The translations under genes were made by a program, and so were the position numbers. From Dugong dugon (lineage: Eukaryota > Chordata > Mammalia > Sirenia > Dugongidae), in NCBI GenBank assembly GCA_030035585.1, contig CM057477.1:61299447-61363446 (forward strand): 64,000 nt of DNA. Reading direction: 5' to 3'. The notes beneath the pieces are model-generated. The model had not been told where the DNA came from and searched no databases. It saw only the letters and a program-made list of their open reading frames with translations. Below are positions 35,801 to 48,674 of the stretch, one piece after another (position 1 is the stretch's first letter; each line of letters begins with the position of its first letter).

Positions 35801-35949
35801 AATTGCCATCTTTTATGCCTGCTGACCTTCTGCTTGAGGGATCATTCATAAGTGTTGAAGGTTAAAAAGAAGGATTTGGAAACCTTTGAATGTGGTCTTA
35901 CTTCTATTCTGAGTGCTAGAGGAAATCTGTGTATGTCTGTGCATGTGTG

Positions 35950-36166
35950 GGTCCCTGGGTGGTGCAAATGGTTTGCACTCCTCAACTAACCAGAAGGTTG
36001 GCAGTTTGAACCCACCCAGCTGCACCACAGAAGAAAGGCCTGGTGATCTGCTTCCTTAAAGATTACACACAAGAAAACCCTCTGGAACAGTTCTACTCTG
36101 TAACACATAGCATTGCCGTGAGTCAGAATCGACTCAACAGCAACTGGTTTGGTTTTTTGTTTGTTT
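35950..36166 (+). repeat. AfroSINE
   Basis: Starts ggtccctgggtggtgcaaat and ends agaatcgactcaacagcaac with a T-rich tail. The B box reads agtttgaacccaccc. Confidence 0.93.
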
Positions 36167-36849
36167 CACACACGTAAATAAACATATACATACGTACATA
36201 CATACACACACACCTACATACAGATGCTTTTAAGCATCTCACAAGGATTCTTACCAGAGAATCAGTGGCTTAGGCCCAAGTCAATAATGGGTTAGAGAGG
36301 GTAAAATAAGACATTAATTATTTGCAAGTACTTTAGCCCAGGGAGGCAAAGCAAGCCATCGGTGGGTAGCAATTTTTCCCCAGCTGGAAAAGCTGAGTAT
36401 GTCAACAAAACCAGAGATTACTAATGAAAGACACATGAATGACATGAACAGGTATATTCTGAAAATAGCCGAGTTGGAAAATGCTAACATCGGAGACACA
36501 GTCAATAACGGAGGCTGCCAGAATAAAGTGGGTTGGTGTCACCGAGCAGACATGATGGTAATAGAGAAGAAATTCAGCCCACTGTGTGAAAATGCTTAAG
36601 AATTTTGTTTGAAGAGAGACTGATCGTGCTCACTGGAATAAGCCAGAAAGCTAAAAGGAAAAGGCCGTTAGGCAAAGGGACCTAAAAAGCGAATCAGAAG
36701 GATATGAAAACATTAATGTCTGAAAACAAAAGTATAATGAGAAATTCAGTTTGCTTGTTCAGAGTTCTAGAAATGACATGTGAAGGGAGAGTACAGTGTT
36801 TCTTATACTCCGTTTCCCTTTGGAGTAAAATCTGTTTGACAGGGGGTTC

Positions 36850-37440
36850 AGTTCATGGATCACCAACAATACTACGTACCTACGTGTGCCTAGCGTGGTG
36901 CTAAGGGCTGTGACAGAAAGTGTCTCTGCTCACAAAGAGTGAAACTTATGAAAGAGAAAGGCACAAGGATAACACATCTGGCAAGTGGAGTGCATCCATT
37001 TTACACAGTCCTATCAGAAGAGTAGTCTCTGGGTGGTGCAAATGGTTAAGCACTCATCTGCTAACTGAAAGGTTAGAAGTTTGAGTCCACTCAGAGGCAC
37101 CACAGAAGAAAGACCTGATCACCTACTTGAGACATCAGCCATTGAAAACCCTACAGAGTACAGTTCTACTCTGACACACATGGGGCTGCCATGAGTCAGA
37201 ATCAACTCCGTGGCAACTGGATTAAGTAATAGTATCAATTGATTTGATTTAGGTTAGATGCCATGGTCAAAGCAGTAAATGCTTTGGGGTGGGTAGGAAA
37301 GTGCATCACGGTTGTTGGTCAGAGCAACCAGGGAAGGCTGCTTAGATGAAGTGGGACTTGAGGCTGTCCTTGGAGGAGCTGGTTTTAGCTAGGTAGAGAG
37401 GCAGGAGAAGGTGTTTCTCAATCAAACAGCTGAGCAAGAG
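36850..37440 (-). repeat. L2 LINE fragment interrupted by a SINE
   Basis: Contains tgcctagcgtggtgctaagg and gtctctgctcacaaagagtg on the left, and agcaaccagggaaggctgct on the right, all in reversed L2 order. Confidence 0.6.
37021..37222 (+). repeat. AfroSINE inside an L2
   Basis: Starts agtctctgggtggtgcaaat and ends cagaatcaactccgtggcaa. Confidence 0.92.
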
Positions 37441-37679
37441 CAATTCAATCTGATCCAACTGTGAGTCTGGAAATATCGCCTAATTACTAACTAGCTGGTG
37501 AAAGAGAGAGCAGAAAAGAAACCACTGGCGTCACGGCCAGGCTTCCGTCTGTTTGCTGTACGATTAAGAGGCCTTTAAATGACAGCTCCTGTGCAAATCA
37601 AAAGAAGACAGCACCTTTTGCTTACAAAATTAACAAAAATAAGTTTAAATCACATTCCTAGTTAGGAAATGTTTTTAAA

Positions 37680-38080
37680 AAATTCAGGCATCTCTCATGA
37701 GAGTGAAAGTGGTAAGACCCTTTTGAAAGTAATTTTGTGATGTCTCAAGAATAGCTGAAATGACCATATCATCTGTTGACCTGGAAACTGATCTTAAGGA
37801 AATACTCCAAATGTGAAATAAAAGTCAAAGATACTAACTGCAAAGCTATTTATACTATTTGAAAATTGGAAACGGCTTAAAGACTACCAACAAAGTAGCT
37901 GAAGAAATGGAAATGGATGTGAGATCATTTTCCACCTGAGTTAGTAAAGGTTAGATGATTTTCAATATCCGCTATTGGTGTGAATGTAAAATGGGTTCAA
38001 CTTTTGTAGAGGGCAATATGGCCATATCAAAATTTAAAATATGCATTCCCTCTGTTCTAGAAACCTAGAGTAGGGAACAG
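37680..38080 (+). repeat. Old L1M fragments
   Basis: Contains agagggcaatatggccatat and tcaaaatttaaaatatgcat, which correspond to L1M ORF2 C-terminal sequence. Another L1M scrap (gaaaattggaaacggctta) precedes it. Confidence 0.5.
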
Positions 38081-38263
38081 ATTGGATAGTTAAAATATCT
38101 GAAGTGTATAAAGGGCTCTACTTATTCCAAGGCATCCCTCTCCCCCTTTTTAAAAATTACATTCATACATGATATATTTGATCTTTGGAAGACAGGATAG
38201 TGAGAGACAATAGTAACAGTCCCATTTTCTAATGAGGAACCTGATGGTCAAAGAGTTTAGCCC

Positions 38264-41200
38264 CCTACTAAACTATTTCAGAACACAGAAAAGGAAGGGA
38301 TACTTCCAAATTCATTCTATGAAGCCCAGCATAACCCTGATAGCAAAAATAGGCAAAGATACAAAAAAAAAAAGAAAGTACAAAAGAATATCTCTCATGC
38401 ATATAAATGCCAAAATTCTAGCCAATAGAATTCAGCATCATATAGAAAGAAATTCCAAGTGGGATTCATACCAGGTATGCAAGGATAGTTCACCATTAGA
38501 AAATCAATGTAATCCACCCCATAAACTGAACAGAAGAATCACATGACCATCTTAATCGACACAGAAAAGACATTGGATAAAGTTTAACATCCATTCCTGA
38601 AAAAAAAACTCTCAATAAAATAGGAACAGAAGGGAAATTCCTCAACATAATGAAAGGCAACTATACAAAACTAACAGCCAATTATTCTCAATGGAGAGGG
38701 GCTGAAAGCATTCCCCCTAAAAACAGGAACAAGACAAGGATGCCCTTTATCACCACATCTATTTAACACTGTGCCAGAAGTTGCAGCTAGAGCAATAAGG
38801 CAAGGAAAAGAAATAAAGGGCATCCAAATTGGTAAGGAAGAAGTAAAACTATCCCTATTAACAGATGATATGATACTGTATAGAAAACCCAAAAGACTCC
38901 ACAAGAAAACTACTGAAACTAGTAGAAAGATTCAGAAGAGTAGCAGGATACAAGGTAAACATACAAAAATCAGTTGTGTTCCTATACACAAATAAAGAGA
39001 ACTACGAAAAGGAAATCAGAAAAGCAATACCATTTATAATAGCCCCTAGGAATAAATCTAATCAGGGATGTAAAAGACCTATACAAAGAAAACTACAAAA
39101 CACTACTGCAAGAAACCAAAAGAGACCTACATAAATGGAAAACCATACCATGTTCATTGTGAAAATGTCAATTCTACCCAAATCAATCTAAAAATACAAT
39201 GCAATCCTGATCCAAATATCAACAGCATTCTTATAACGAGATGGAAAAACGAATCATTAACTTTATATGGTAAGGAAAAGAGGTCCCAGATAAGTAAAGC
39301 ATTACTGAAGAAGAACAACAAAGCAGGAAGCTTCGCACTGCCTGACCTCAGAACCTACTATACAGCTACAGCAGTCAAAACAGCCTGGTACTGGTAAAAC
39401 GACAGACACATTGACCAACTGAACAAAATCAAGGACCCAGATGTAAATCCATCCACCTATGTTCTTCTGATCTTCAACAAAGGCCCAAAGTCCATTAAAT
39501 GGGGGAAAAGGCAGTCTTTTTAACAAATGATGCTAGCAAAACTTGATGTACACCTATAAAAAAAAAGGGGGAAACAGGACCCATACCTCACACACACATA
39601 AAAACTAACTCAAAATGGATCAAATACCTAAAAATAAAAACTACAGACTATGAAATAAAAAATAGGGTCAACACTAGGGGCCCTAATACATAAATAGGAT
39701 ACAAACCATAACTAACAATACACAAACACCAGAAGGTAAGCTAGATATGATGGTTAAGGTTGTGTGTTAACTTGGCTGGGCCATGAATCTTAGGGGTTTG
39801 GCAGTTGTGATGTTGTCTGGCAGTTGTATGATGTGATCACTTCCATGATGAGATGTGATACAATGTGATCACCTCCATGATGGGATCTGCTGTGAGTAGA
39901 CCATCAGTTGAAAGAGAATTTCCTTGGGTGTGTGGTCCACATCGAATACAAGTGGACATTCTGGCAAGACTCATGGGCTTTTGCTCACTCCGGATCCTGC
40001 AGCTGGCTCCTATTCGTCTGAACGCCGATTCTTGGGACTTGAGCTAACATCTTACCTTTAATCTTGCCTACCAATCTTGAGATTTGTTGATCTTCGCAGC
40101 CTGTGGGCAAAAGCCCTGCTCTCTGACCTGCCAATCTTGGGTTCACCAACCCCAGAAGCTGTGTGAATCAAGACAAGCCTCTATCCTGACCCATGGAATT
40201 GCAATGTTCCAGCCTCTACATCCACATGAACCATTTCCTTGATATAAATCTCCCGTATATATACATTTATATGCTTTACTGGTTTTGCTTCTCTAGAGAA
40301 CCCAGCTTAAGACACTAGATAACTGGGATTTCCTAAAACTTAAACACTTATGCTCATCAAAAGACTTCACCAAAAAGAGAACCTACAGACCGGGAAAAAA
40401 TTTTTGGCTAAGACATATCTCACAAAAGTCTAATCTCTAAAATCTACAGGAAAATCCAACACCTCTACAACAAAAAAACAAATAATCCAATTAAAATGAA
40501 CAGACACTTCACCAAAGAAGACATTCAGGTGGCTAACAGACACACGCGGAAATGCTTGCGATCACTAGCCATTATAAAAATGCAAATCAAAACTACAATG
40601 AGATACCATCTCGCCCTAACATTACTGGCACAAATGAAAAAAACAGAAAATAACAAATGTTGGAGAGACTGCAGGGAGATTTGAACTTTTATGCACTGCT
40701 GGTGAGAATGCAAAATGGTACAACCATTCTGGAACATGATATGGTGCTTCCTTAAAAAGCTAGAAATAGAAATACCATACATTCCAGCAATCCCGCTTCT
40801 AGGAATATATCCTAGAGAAATAAGAGCCCTCACATGAATAGACATATGTACACCCATGTTCACTGCAGCATTATTCACCAGGACAAAAAGATGGAAACAA
40901 CCTAAGTGCCCATCAACAGATGAATGGATAAACAAACTATGGTACATACACACAATGGAAGAGTACGCAATGATAAAGAACAACGATGAATCTGGGAAAC
41001 ATCTTACAACATGGATGAATCTGGAGGGCATTATGCTGAGTGAAATAAGTCAATCACAAAAGGACAAATACTGTATGAGACACTATTATAAAATCTCATG
41101 AAAAGGTTTATACACAGAAAGAAATAATCTTTGATGGTTGCGAGGGAGGAGAGGGGTTGGAAGGGAAAAACACTAAATAAACAATAGATAAGTGGTAACT

Positions 41201-42103
41201 TTGGTAAGGGGTAAGAAAGTACACAATACTGGGGAAGCCAGCACAACTTGACCAAGGCAAAGTCATAGAAGCTTCATAGACACATCCAAACTCCCATAGG
41301 GATTGAGTTACTGGGCTGAAGGCTGGTGACCATGGTCTTGGGGGACATCTAGCTCAACTGATATAATATAGTTCATAAGGAAAATGTTATATATCCTATT
41401 TTGGTGAGTAGCGTCTGGGGTCTTAAAAGCTTGTGAGCAGCCATTTAAGATATGTCTACTGGTCCCATCCTGTCTGGAGCAAGGGAGAGTGAAGAAAACC
41501 AAAGACACAAGGGAAAGATTAGTCCAAAGGACTAATGGAACACAACTTCCACAGCCTCCACCAGACTGAGTCCAGCACAGCTAGATGGTGCCTGACTACC
41601 ATCACTGACTGCTCGAGTGACCTGGATCACAAAAGTGGGTCCCGGACAGAGCTGGAGAAAAATGTAGAACAAAATTCTAACTCACAAAAAAACACCAGAC
41701 TTAATGATCTGATGGAGACTGTAGAAATACCAAGAGTATGGCTCCTGGACACCCTTTTAACTCAGTATTGAAGTCACTCCTGAGATTCACCCTTTAGCCA
41801 AAGATTAGACAGGTCAATAAAACAAACAATAATACACATAGCTCAACTATGTATATGAGACTAAATGGGCACACCAGCCCAGGGACAAGAATTAGAAAAC
41901 AAAAGAGGGGACAGGAAAGCTGGATGAATGGAAATGGAGAACCCAAGGTCGAAAAAGGGAGAGTGTTGATGCATCACAGGGTGGCAACCAATGTCACAAA
42001 ATATGTGTATTAATTGTTTAATGACAAACTAATTTACTCTGTAAACCTTCACCTAAAGCACAATAAAAGAAAATAAAATGATTATTTTAATACAAAAAAA
42101 AAA
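38264..42103 (+). mobile_element. L1 LINE, 5'-truncated, interrupted by an LTR
   Basis: It is flanked by imperfect 13-bp duplications, aagagtttagccc at 38251-38263 and aagaggttagccc at 42104-42116. It retains the reverse-transcriptase part of ORF2 (from about 38270; a frame at 38771-38995 includes TDDMILY where active L1s have the catalytic DD motif), the C-terminal region and the full 3' UTR with an A-rich tail. The frames are broken by stops, frameshifts and the LTR at 39746-40314. It has no ORF1 or endonuclease, so it is inactive. Confidence 0.93.
39746..40314 (+). mobile_element. Solo LTR (MaLR/ERVL-like, second family) inside an L1
   Basis: It is flanked by a perfect 5-bp duplication, ctaga, at 39741-39745 and 40315-40319. 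It ends ttgcttctctagagaaccca and then gcttaagaca. The L1 frame order resumes directly after it, as shown by comparison with the uninterrupted L1 at 17712. It differs in sequence from the family at 12229, 44632 and 46548. It is 569 bp with no internal region. Confidence 0.9.
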
Positions 42104-42348
42104 AAGAGGTTAGCCCTAAGTTTATATACCTAGCAAGTAAAAGTCAAATATTTTACTAGTTTTCCATGATGCAGCTACTGGGAATTTCCCAGGCTAAATA
42201 CAGTCATCTTGTTTTTGTGAAAATATTTATTTGTATAGGCATAGAATCCCATTACATGGAGGCAAATCACCAGGGCTGGGGAAACAATGGTTGGCCTATT
42301 CCCTCCTGGGGAATATGGGGATGATAACATTGCTCCCACTGCACTTGC

Positions 42349-42427
42349 GGGAGGAGGGAGGGAGTGAGGAAGATAGAGGGAGACAGAGAAGGAGACAGAG
42401 AAATGGAGAGAGAGAGAAGGAGAAATG
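42349..42427. repeat. Purine-rich simple repeat
   Basis: Runs of ggagg, gaga and agacag on the plus strand over about 80 bases. Confidence 0.88.
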
Positions 42428-43444
42428 ATTTGTCAGCCTTCTGACCTAGCTTGTGTGAAAGAACAGATAAAAATATCTTCCATGCAAATCCAGGATGCAG
42501 TGTGAATACTTAAAGGGAGGTGAGGATGGTGAGAAATCTGTTATGCACAAATATTGCATGTAATTGGGGAGCAGGGTCAAACAGGGAAATGAGGCGTTGT
42601 TATTTCCCAGCAGGAGGAGTAATAAGTCTCCTCATTTCTAAAAGCAATGTGGACTTCAATGGGTTTCACAATAATCAATTAATTAACTGAAGTAAATATT
42701 TAGAATGAGTTACAGCACAAACATATGAAATTGAGGTATATAAATCAGCTTGAGACATGTATACTTATTCTTTAGAAGGAGAACGTACTCAAAAGGGAAA
42801 AGTGGGATGACTGTACCAGATGGCTGGCCCCAATTAGTAATTTCAATGGACACATATTATCATTGTTCCATTATTTATCAAGAAAAATGTCTGTAAAAAT
42901 TCACTAATTATGTGACAATTTTGGCAAGTACAAGACTGTGTCAGTCAGTAATGTATTTCATTTTGCATTTTAAGATTCCCCCCCAGGGTGGTTCATTATT
43001 TGACCCTAAGTTAAAGATTTTTCTCTGCCTCAGTTTCACTATCTGTAATAGGGACTGAGAAGTTTTGCCCAAATCAGAGGGTTTGGGACTCTTTCTTCTC
43101 AAAGACTTCACTACTTACATATCTTCTCTGACCTGTATCAAATACTTCTTCATATCTCAGGGACCATTTCCTAAAGTACACTGTCTTGATCTAGTTTATC
43201 CTAATTCTCTCCTCAACCCACATCTCCCTCAAGTTCCTCCCAAGTTATCTGCCCTGCTTCTGGGCAAATATCTCCAAAGAGTTGTGTATATAAGCTCTTT
43301 CTACTTTTCATCTCCATTATTCTTTCTTTTGTTTTTTTTTTTTTTGGCTGTTGCTTTTTGTTTCAGAAAGGGGTTTAATAGTCGGCCCAAATTTAAATAG
43401 AAACAAAAATGAAAAATAGTAAATTCGATCCTAATAAATATATT

Positions 43445-45290
43445 CCTTTTCTTTGTGTAGCCCTTTTTGGCTTTTCACAGAGCCTCCTTGTGCACTATCC
43501 CGGTTGATCCTTATAATATCATTCAATCTTTGTACCACCAACTTGGCTTCCACCCCAGCAACTCCACAGAAATCGCTCATGTTAAGGTCACCAACGACCT
43601 CCACATTGCAGTCTTTTTACTTCTCAGAAGAAATCAACCCTGCTGGCTACGACTTTTATTTTGGCTTGTGTAATATCACAGACTCCTGTTTTTCTTCTAA
43701 TTTTCTGGCTGCTTGCTCCTTCCTAACCCTCTTGGCTGGTTTATTCCCTTCTTATACTATTAATTCTGGAATTTTTCATAGTCCTACATCTTCCTCTCCC
43801 TCTATTCCCTATGCCATTCCTTCACGTCCATAGTGTTAATTTTCTTCTGTATGCTGGTGAATATCGATACCTCTATATGTGCACATCTCTTGCCAACATG
43901 TCTCTAATCCCAGGCCCCTATATCCACCTGCCTACCTAAATCACCACTTAGATTTCTCACGAGAGCTCAAACCTGAAATGTGTAAGTCTGGACTCACAAT
44001 TTTCTCCATATTTGTTCCTCTTCTGTTTCTCATTTCGTGAAATGCTACCACCATTTACCCAGTTGCTCAAGCTAGAAACTTGGGCTTCATTTAGATTCCT
44101 CTTTTCCCTCATCCCCCTTTTATCTAATCCTTCACAAACTCTTAAGGTCCCTATCTCAAACATGTATCTCAAATCTTTTCTTGTCTCTCCAACTTCACTG
44201 CCATCCCCCTAGTCAAAGCTACGCTCATCTCTTACTCGGACTCTGTTGATTCCCTTGCTTCCTTTCCCACAACCACCACTCCCCTCCCCAATTCCATTCT
44301 CTTTTAATGTTTAAATTGGATCATGGAATCCCTCTAAAAAATGAATGAATGAATTAAAGACACAAACTTCAATTAATCTTAGAATGAAGTCCAAACTCTT
44401 TCCCAGGATCTACAGAGCACCTAACCACGTCTCTGAACTCTTCTCTGAACAGTGTCTACTGCATCCACCAAACTGGCCCTCAGTATTTCCTCAAGCAAGT
44501 CTAGCTCCTTCAGCCTTTAGGGCCCTCTCATACACTCTTCCCTCCACCTCTTCCAGGGATGGCTCCTTCTTATCCTGCAGGATTTTAGCTTAAATCTTGC
44601 CTGCACAGAACAGCCTTTCCTGATTACATGATGTCATGATTTGAGTTATGTATCCCAAAAAATGTGTGTATCAATTTGGCTAGGCCACGATTCCTGGTAC
44701 TGTGTGATTTTCCTGTATGTTGTAAACCTGCCTCTGTGATGTTAACGAGGGAGGATGGGTGGCAGTTGTGTTAGTAAGGCAGGACCTGATCTACAAGACT
44801 GGATTGTGTCCTAGGCAATCTCTTGAGATATAAAAGACAGAAGTGAGCAGTGAGACAGGGGGACCTCATACCATCAAGAAAGCAGTGCCGGGAGCAGAGC
44901 GCATCCTTTGGACCGGGGTCTCTGTGAGAAGCTCCTAGTCCGGGGGAACACTGATGAGAAGGCCGAGAGAGAGAAAGCCTTCCCCCGGAGCTGACGCCCT
45001 GAATTTGGACTTTTAGCCTACTTTGACTGTGAGGAAATAAACTTCTCTTCATTAAAACCATCCACTTGTGGTATTTCTGTTATAGCAGCACTAGATGACT
45101 AAGACACATGAAGATCCAGGGAAGGTTCTCCCCTCTATGCTCTATCATTGCAGCATCTTATTATTTCCTTCAGCGTACTTATGATTTGTAAAGATACACT
45201 GATTAATTCATTACTTGTTTGCTATCTGTCTCTACCATCAGAGTATAAGCTCCATGAGGAGTTCTTCACACTGGAAGGTGTCAACCTGTA
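43445..45290 (+). repeat. L2 LINE, long fragment interrupted by an LTR
   Basis: C-rich L2 ORF2 C-terminal sequence, including gaatgaagtccaaactcttt and ccctccacctcttccaggga. The L2 3' part then resumes after the LTR with gagtataagctccatgagga. All frames are broken. Confidence 0.75.
44632..45106 (+). mobile_element. Solo LTR, afrotherian MaLR/ERVL-like family
   Basis: It is flanked by a perfect 5-bp duplication, catga, at 44627-44631 and 45107-45111. It starts TGTCATGATTTGAG and ends ACTAAGACA. It shares agtgccgggagcagagcgc with the copy at 46548. It contains a TATA-like gagatataaaag at about 44825 and an AATAAA (gaggaaataaac) near its right end, consistent with LTR promoter and polyadenylation signals. 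Confidence 0.93.
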
Positions 45291-46099
45291 TGGAAGGAAG
45301 GGAGGGAGGGAGGGATATTGTGAAGCTAGAAATCAGAAATAGTATGGACTCTCTAAAATTGGAGGAAATGTAATATTAATTGAAAAATCATTTTTTTTTA
45401 AGAATAAAATTTTAGTTTCACTATTTTCTGCATGCTTTGGCTTTATTTTTCCACATACACATTGAAAAAACCATACTATGTTTTCCTTAAAAGCTACTAA
45501 TGTCACTACAAATTTGTGTTTTCATTTAAAATGTGAATTGAATGACTCTCCTGAGAAGTATTTTAAAGAAACACCTTCTCTGTGTTCTCTTCTGTCTTCA
45601 AACAAAAGGAAGTGGTGTGAGGCTGCGCGAGTGGCATGGAGTCCCTGTCCTGACCACGACAAGAAGGTGCCAAAGGGTCTGAGGCAAAACCAGGTATAAT
45701 TCTTCAGGTATTTATGACACATTACATTTTGGTCATTGCAAATAATTCATATCAAAAGGGTAAACCACAAATAAAAAGAGAAAAGAATGTGAAGCAATGT
45801 ACATTTTTGAATTGTTGCTGCAAAATAAATTCATTTTCAGTCAAAACACAATAGTATTTCACCCCTTTGACATGCAGTTGGCTGCAAGTACAGGTAACTG
45901 GCTCCAAGAAACTTATGTATTCTTAAAGCTACCTAGTGTGGGTACTCAGGCCTAAAATTTGATAAAAGATATTCATAAGCCTTAAAGGAAGATACGTTTT
46001 AATTTCTTCTTTTCAAAGTGGAGAAAAAGAAGCACATGGTTTGTACCATTCTAGTAAAAAGAGAGTGGGTGAGAGGGGCAAGAAATCACTGGCAAAAGA

Positions 46100-46205
46100 T
46101 TCTTTTATTTAACACACGTCCTGAATACTAGTACATGACATGCACTGTGCTAGGAGGAATAGGGTCACAAAGACCCATAAAACATACTTCTTTCCCTTAA
46201 GAGGC
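46100..46205 (-). repeat. L2 LINE fragment
   Basis: Contains catgcactgtgctaggagga, matching the reversed L2 3' end, and cttaagaggcttatc. Confidence 0.55.
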
Positions 46206-46249
46206 TTATCATTAAGCAAAAGATATAGATTAGATGAGTGGATAGATTG

Positions 46250-46330
46250 ACGGAAGGAAGGAAAGAAGGAAGGAAGGAAGGAAGGAGGGAGGGAAGGAGA
46301 GAGGATGGTTGTGTGGATGGATGGACAGAC
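46250..46330. repeat. (GGAA)n and (GGAT)n simple repeat
   Basis: Repeated ggaaggaaggaag followed by ggatggatgg on the plus strand. Confidence 0.92.
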
Positions 46331-46547
46331 AGATATAGCATAAAGAGAGAACGAATGACTGAGCATGGTCTCTCAAAGGAAAGAAAGTGACAACAGTTAA
46401 AAATGAACCAAAGAAGAGATAAGTAGACTCCGGTTATGAATATGAAGAAATGTACATGGTTCATTAATTGCTTTAATGTACAAAAAATTCTCATAGTGAA
46501 TGAATGGAAAATGTAGCCTCATTTTAGTTGAGTCTTTTTTATGCAGC

Positions 46548-47054
46548 TGTCATGGACTGAATTGTGCCCCCCACCCCCACCAAAATATGTGCCAACCTGG
46601 TTAGGTCATGATTCCTAGTATTGTGTGGTTGTCCTCCATTTTGTGATTGTAATTTTATGTTAAAGAGGATTAGGGTGGGATTGCAAGACCCTTACTAAGG
46701 TCATATCCCTGATCCACTGTAAAGGGAGTTCTCCTGCAGTGTGGCCTGCACCACCTTTTATCTTACAAGAGATAAAAGGAAAGGGAAGCAAGCAGAGAGT
46801 TGGGGACCTCATACCACCAAGAAAGCAGTGCCGGGAGCAGAGCGCGTCCTTTGGAGCCAGGATCCCCGCGCTGAGAAGCTCCTAGTCTCCGGGAACATTG
46901 ATGAGAAGGCCAACAGAGAGAGTGAGCCTTCCCCTGGAGCTGACACCCTGAATCTGGACTTTTAGCCGGCTTTACTGTGAGGAAATAAACTTCTATTTGT
47001 TAAAGCCATCCACTTGTGGTATTTCTGTTATAGCAGCACTAGATGACTAAGACA
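46548..47054 (+). mobile_element. Solo LTR, afrotherian MaLR/ERVL-like family
   Basis: It is flanked by a perfect 5-bp duplication, gcagc, at 46543-46547 and 47055-47059. It starts TGTCATGGACTGAATTG and ends ACTAAGACA. It has an AATAAA (gaggaaataaac) near its right end. Because its flanking duplication differs from that of the copy at 44632, the two are independent insertions and not the two ends of one provirus. Confidence 0.93.
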
Positions 47055-47536
47055 GCAGCTAAGGTTAGCATTTAGTTGTTCCTTTATGACTAGTCAATTT
47101 CATTCAGTGAAAAATACAATGGCACCCCCAAACCTGGCATGCCCTTCATCAGTTATGGAAGAGAACAGGTAAGAGTGCCTGAGGTATTCCTCCAAAACCT
47201 GTCAAAAATAGAGAGAAAAGCCAAGGCATATTGTTCTGTAGAACTTAGCTTAGACCGTCTTCAAATCTCTGTTTCCTTGAACCATAAATTGAAAGGGCTG
47301 AACCAGATCAGGGTTGGCAGAAAGATTTCTTCAAGTATATATTGGTGTTGGCTGTTTAGAGGTGCTATGTTGAGATGTGAGGACACATCCTAGCTCAGTA
47401 AGAAGGATGGCTATGATAGATTAGCCATGTCTGTCATGAGCATAGAAATGGCATAAGACACAGTTGCTATCTGTGGAGCAGATCACTAAGGTTTAAATCT
47501 CTCTGAAAACTACTAAAGCACTAAATACCGGTATAA

Positions 47537-47702
47537 ACCAAAAAATCTAACCTGTGCCGTCAAGTCGATTCTGACTCACAGCAACCCTATAGGTCAGAGT
47601 AGAACTGCCCCGTGGAGTTTCCAAGGAGTGCCTGGTGGATTCAAACTGCTGTCCTTTTGGTTAGCAGCCACAGCACTTAACCACTACACCACCAGGGTTT
47701 CC
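47537..47702 (-). repeat. AfroSINE
   Basis: It is flanked by aaataccggtataa at 47523-47536 and aaatattggtataa at 47703-47716 (12 of 14 match). It reads in reverse from accaccagggtttcc. Confidence 0.93.
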
Positions 47703-47717
47703 AAATATTGGTATAAG

Positions 47718-47937
47718 ATTTCCCCCCAAAAAACCAAACCCATTGCTATCAAGTCAATTCCGACTCACAGAGACTCTATAGGATAGAGAAGAACTGTCCC
47801 GTAGGGTTTCCAAGGCTGTAATCTTTATGGAAGCAGACTGCCACATCTTTCTCCTATGGAGTGGCTGGTAGGTTTGATCCACTGACCTTTTGGTTAGCAA
47901 CTGAGCACTTAACCACTGCGCCACCAGGGTTCCTTAG
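47718..47937 (-). repeat. AfroSINE immediately beside another copy
   Basis: It is flanked by gtataag at 47711-47717 and 47938-47944, so it used the duplication left by its neighbour. It is the longer form with the gaagcagactgccacatctt segment. Confidence 0.9.
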
Positions 47938-48462
47938 TATAAGTAAGATACTACTATCTAAAGTTCCTTCTCATTCCCAAATCATATGAGTTCTACTGAG
48001 TTGGGGCTGTCTTCTTCCCAAAGAATGGATACCCTATTACAATGAATTCTTAATTATCCATATTTCAGGTACTTTTGCCCCAAATCTTGCTTTCAGGTTC
48101 TCATTAACATGATCAGAACAAGCACAGCCCTATTTACACTGTTTCTTCCTAAGCGTGGAGCCCAGCAGGAAACTGTTTAAAACAGAACACTTGGTTTACT
48201 CATTCGAAGGAGCCCATCACAGAGACAGTGCAAAAAGACTGCACAGATGCTGCATTGGTCCGAGAACAGCAAGAGCTCTGAGAAGGGAAGTAGGTGAGAA
48301 AATGTGCATTTCTGGTTCCTTTCTACTCATATTTTCACAGTTCCTAATTTTCTTCAAAGAACTTTAAGTTCAGAAATGAGATATAGCCATGATGAAAAGC
48401 AATTATAAACGAAAGCAAAACAAGGCCACTTATTTAGAATTGTAGATGGTCTGTACCTAATT

Positions 48463-48674
48463 GGAGTCCCTGGGTGGTACAAATAGCTAAGCGTTGGGCT
48501 ACTAACCAAAAGGTTGGCAGTCAGAGCCCACCCAGAGGTGCCTCAGAAGAAAGGCCTGGTGATCTGCTTCCAAAATGTCACAGCCGTGAAAACCCTATGG
48601 AACACAGTTCTACCCTGCAACACATGGGGCAACCATGCATTGGAGTCGACTTGATAACCATCTTTTTTTTTTCT
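48463..48674 (+). repeat. AfroSINE
   Basis: Starts ggagtccctgggtggtacaa and ends ttggagtcgacttgataacc with a T-rich tail. Confidence 0.93.

Noticed and set aside
40525..41031. 168-residue minus-strand open frame
   Set aside because: It is the antisense of the L1 3' region, with an equivalent frame in the other L1 copies.
45478..45722. Short frames of 66 to 73 residues on both strands
   Set aside because: They are short, overlap each other on opposite strands and lack any splice or promoter support.
44632..47054. A possible provirus bounded by the two similar plus-strand LTRs
   Set aside because: Each LTR has its own, different 5-bp target duplication, and the sequence between is L2 and simple repeat with no retroviral genes.
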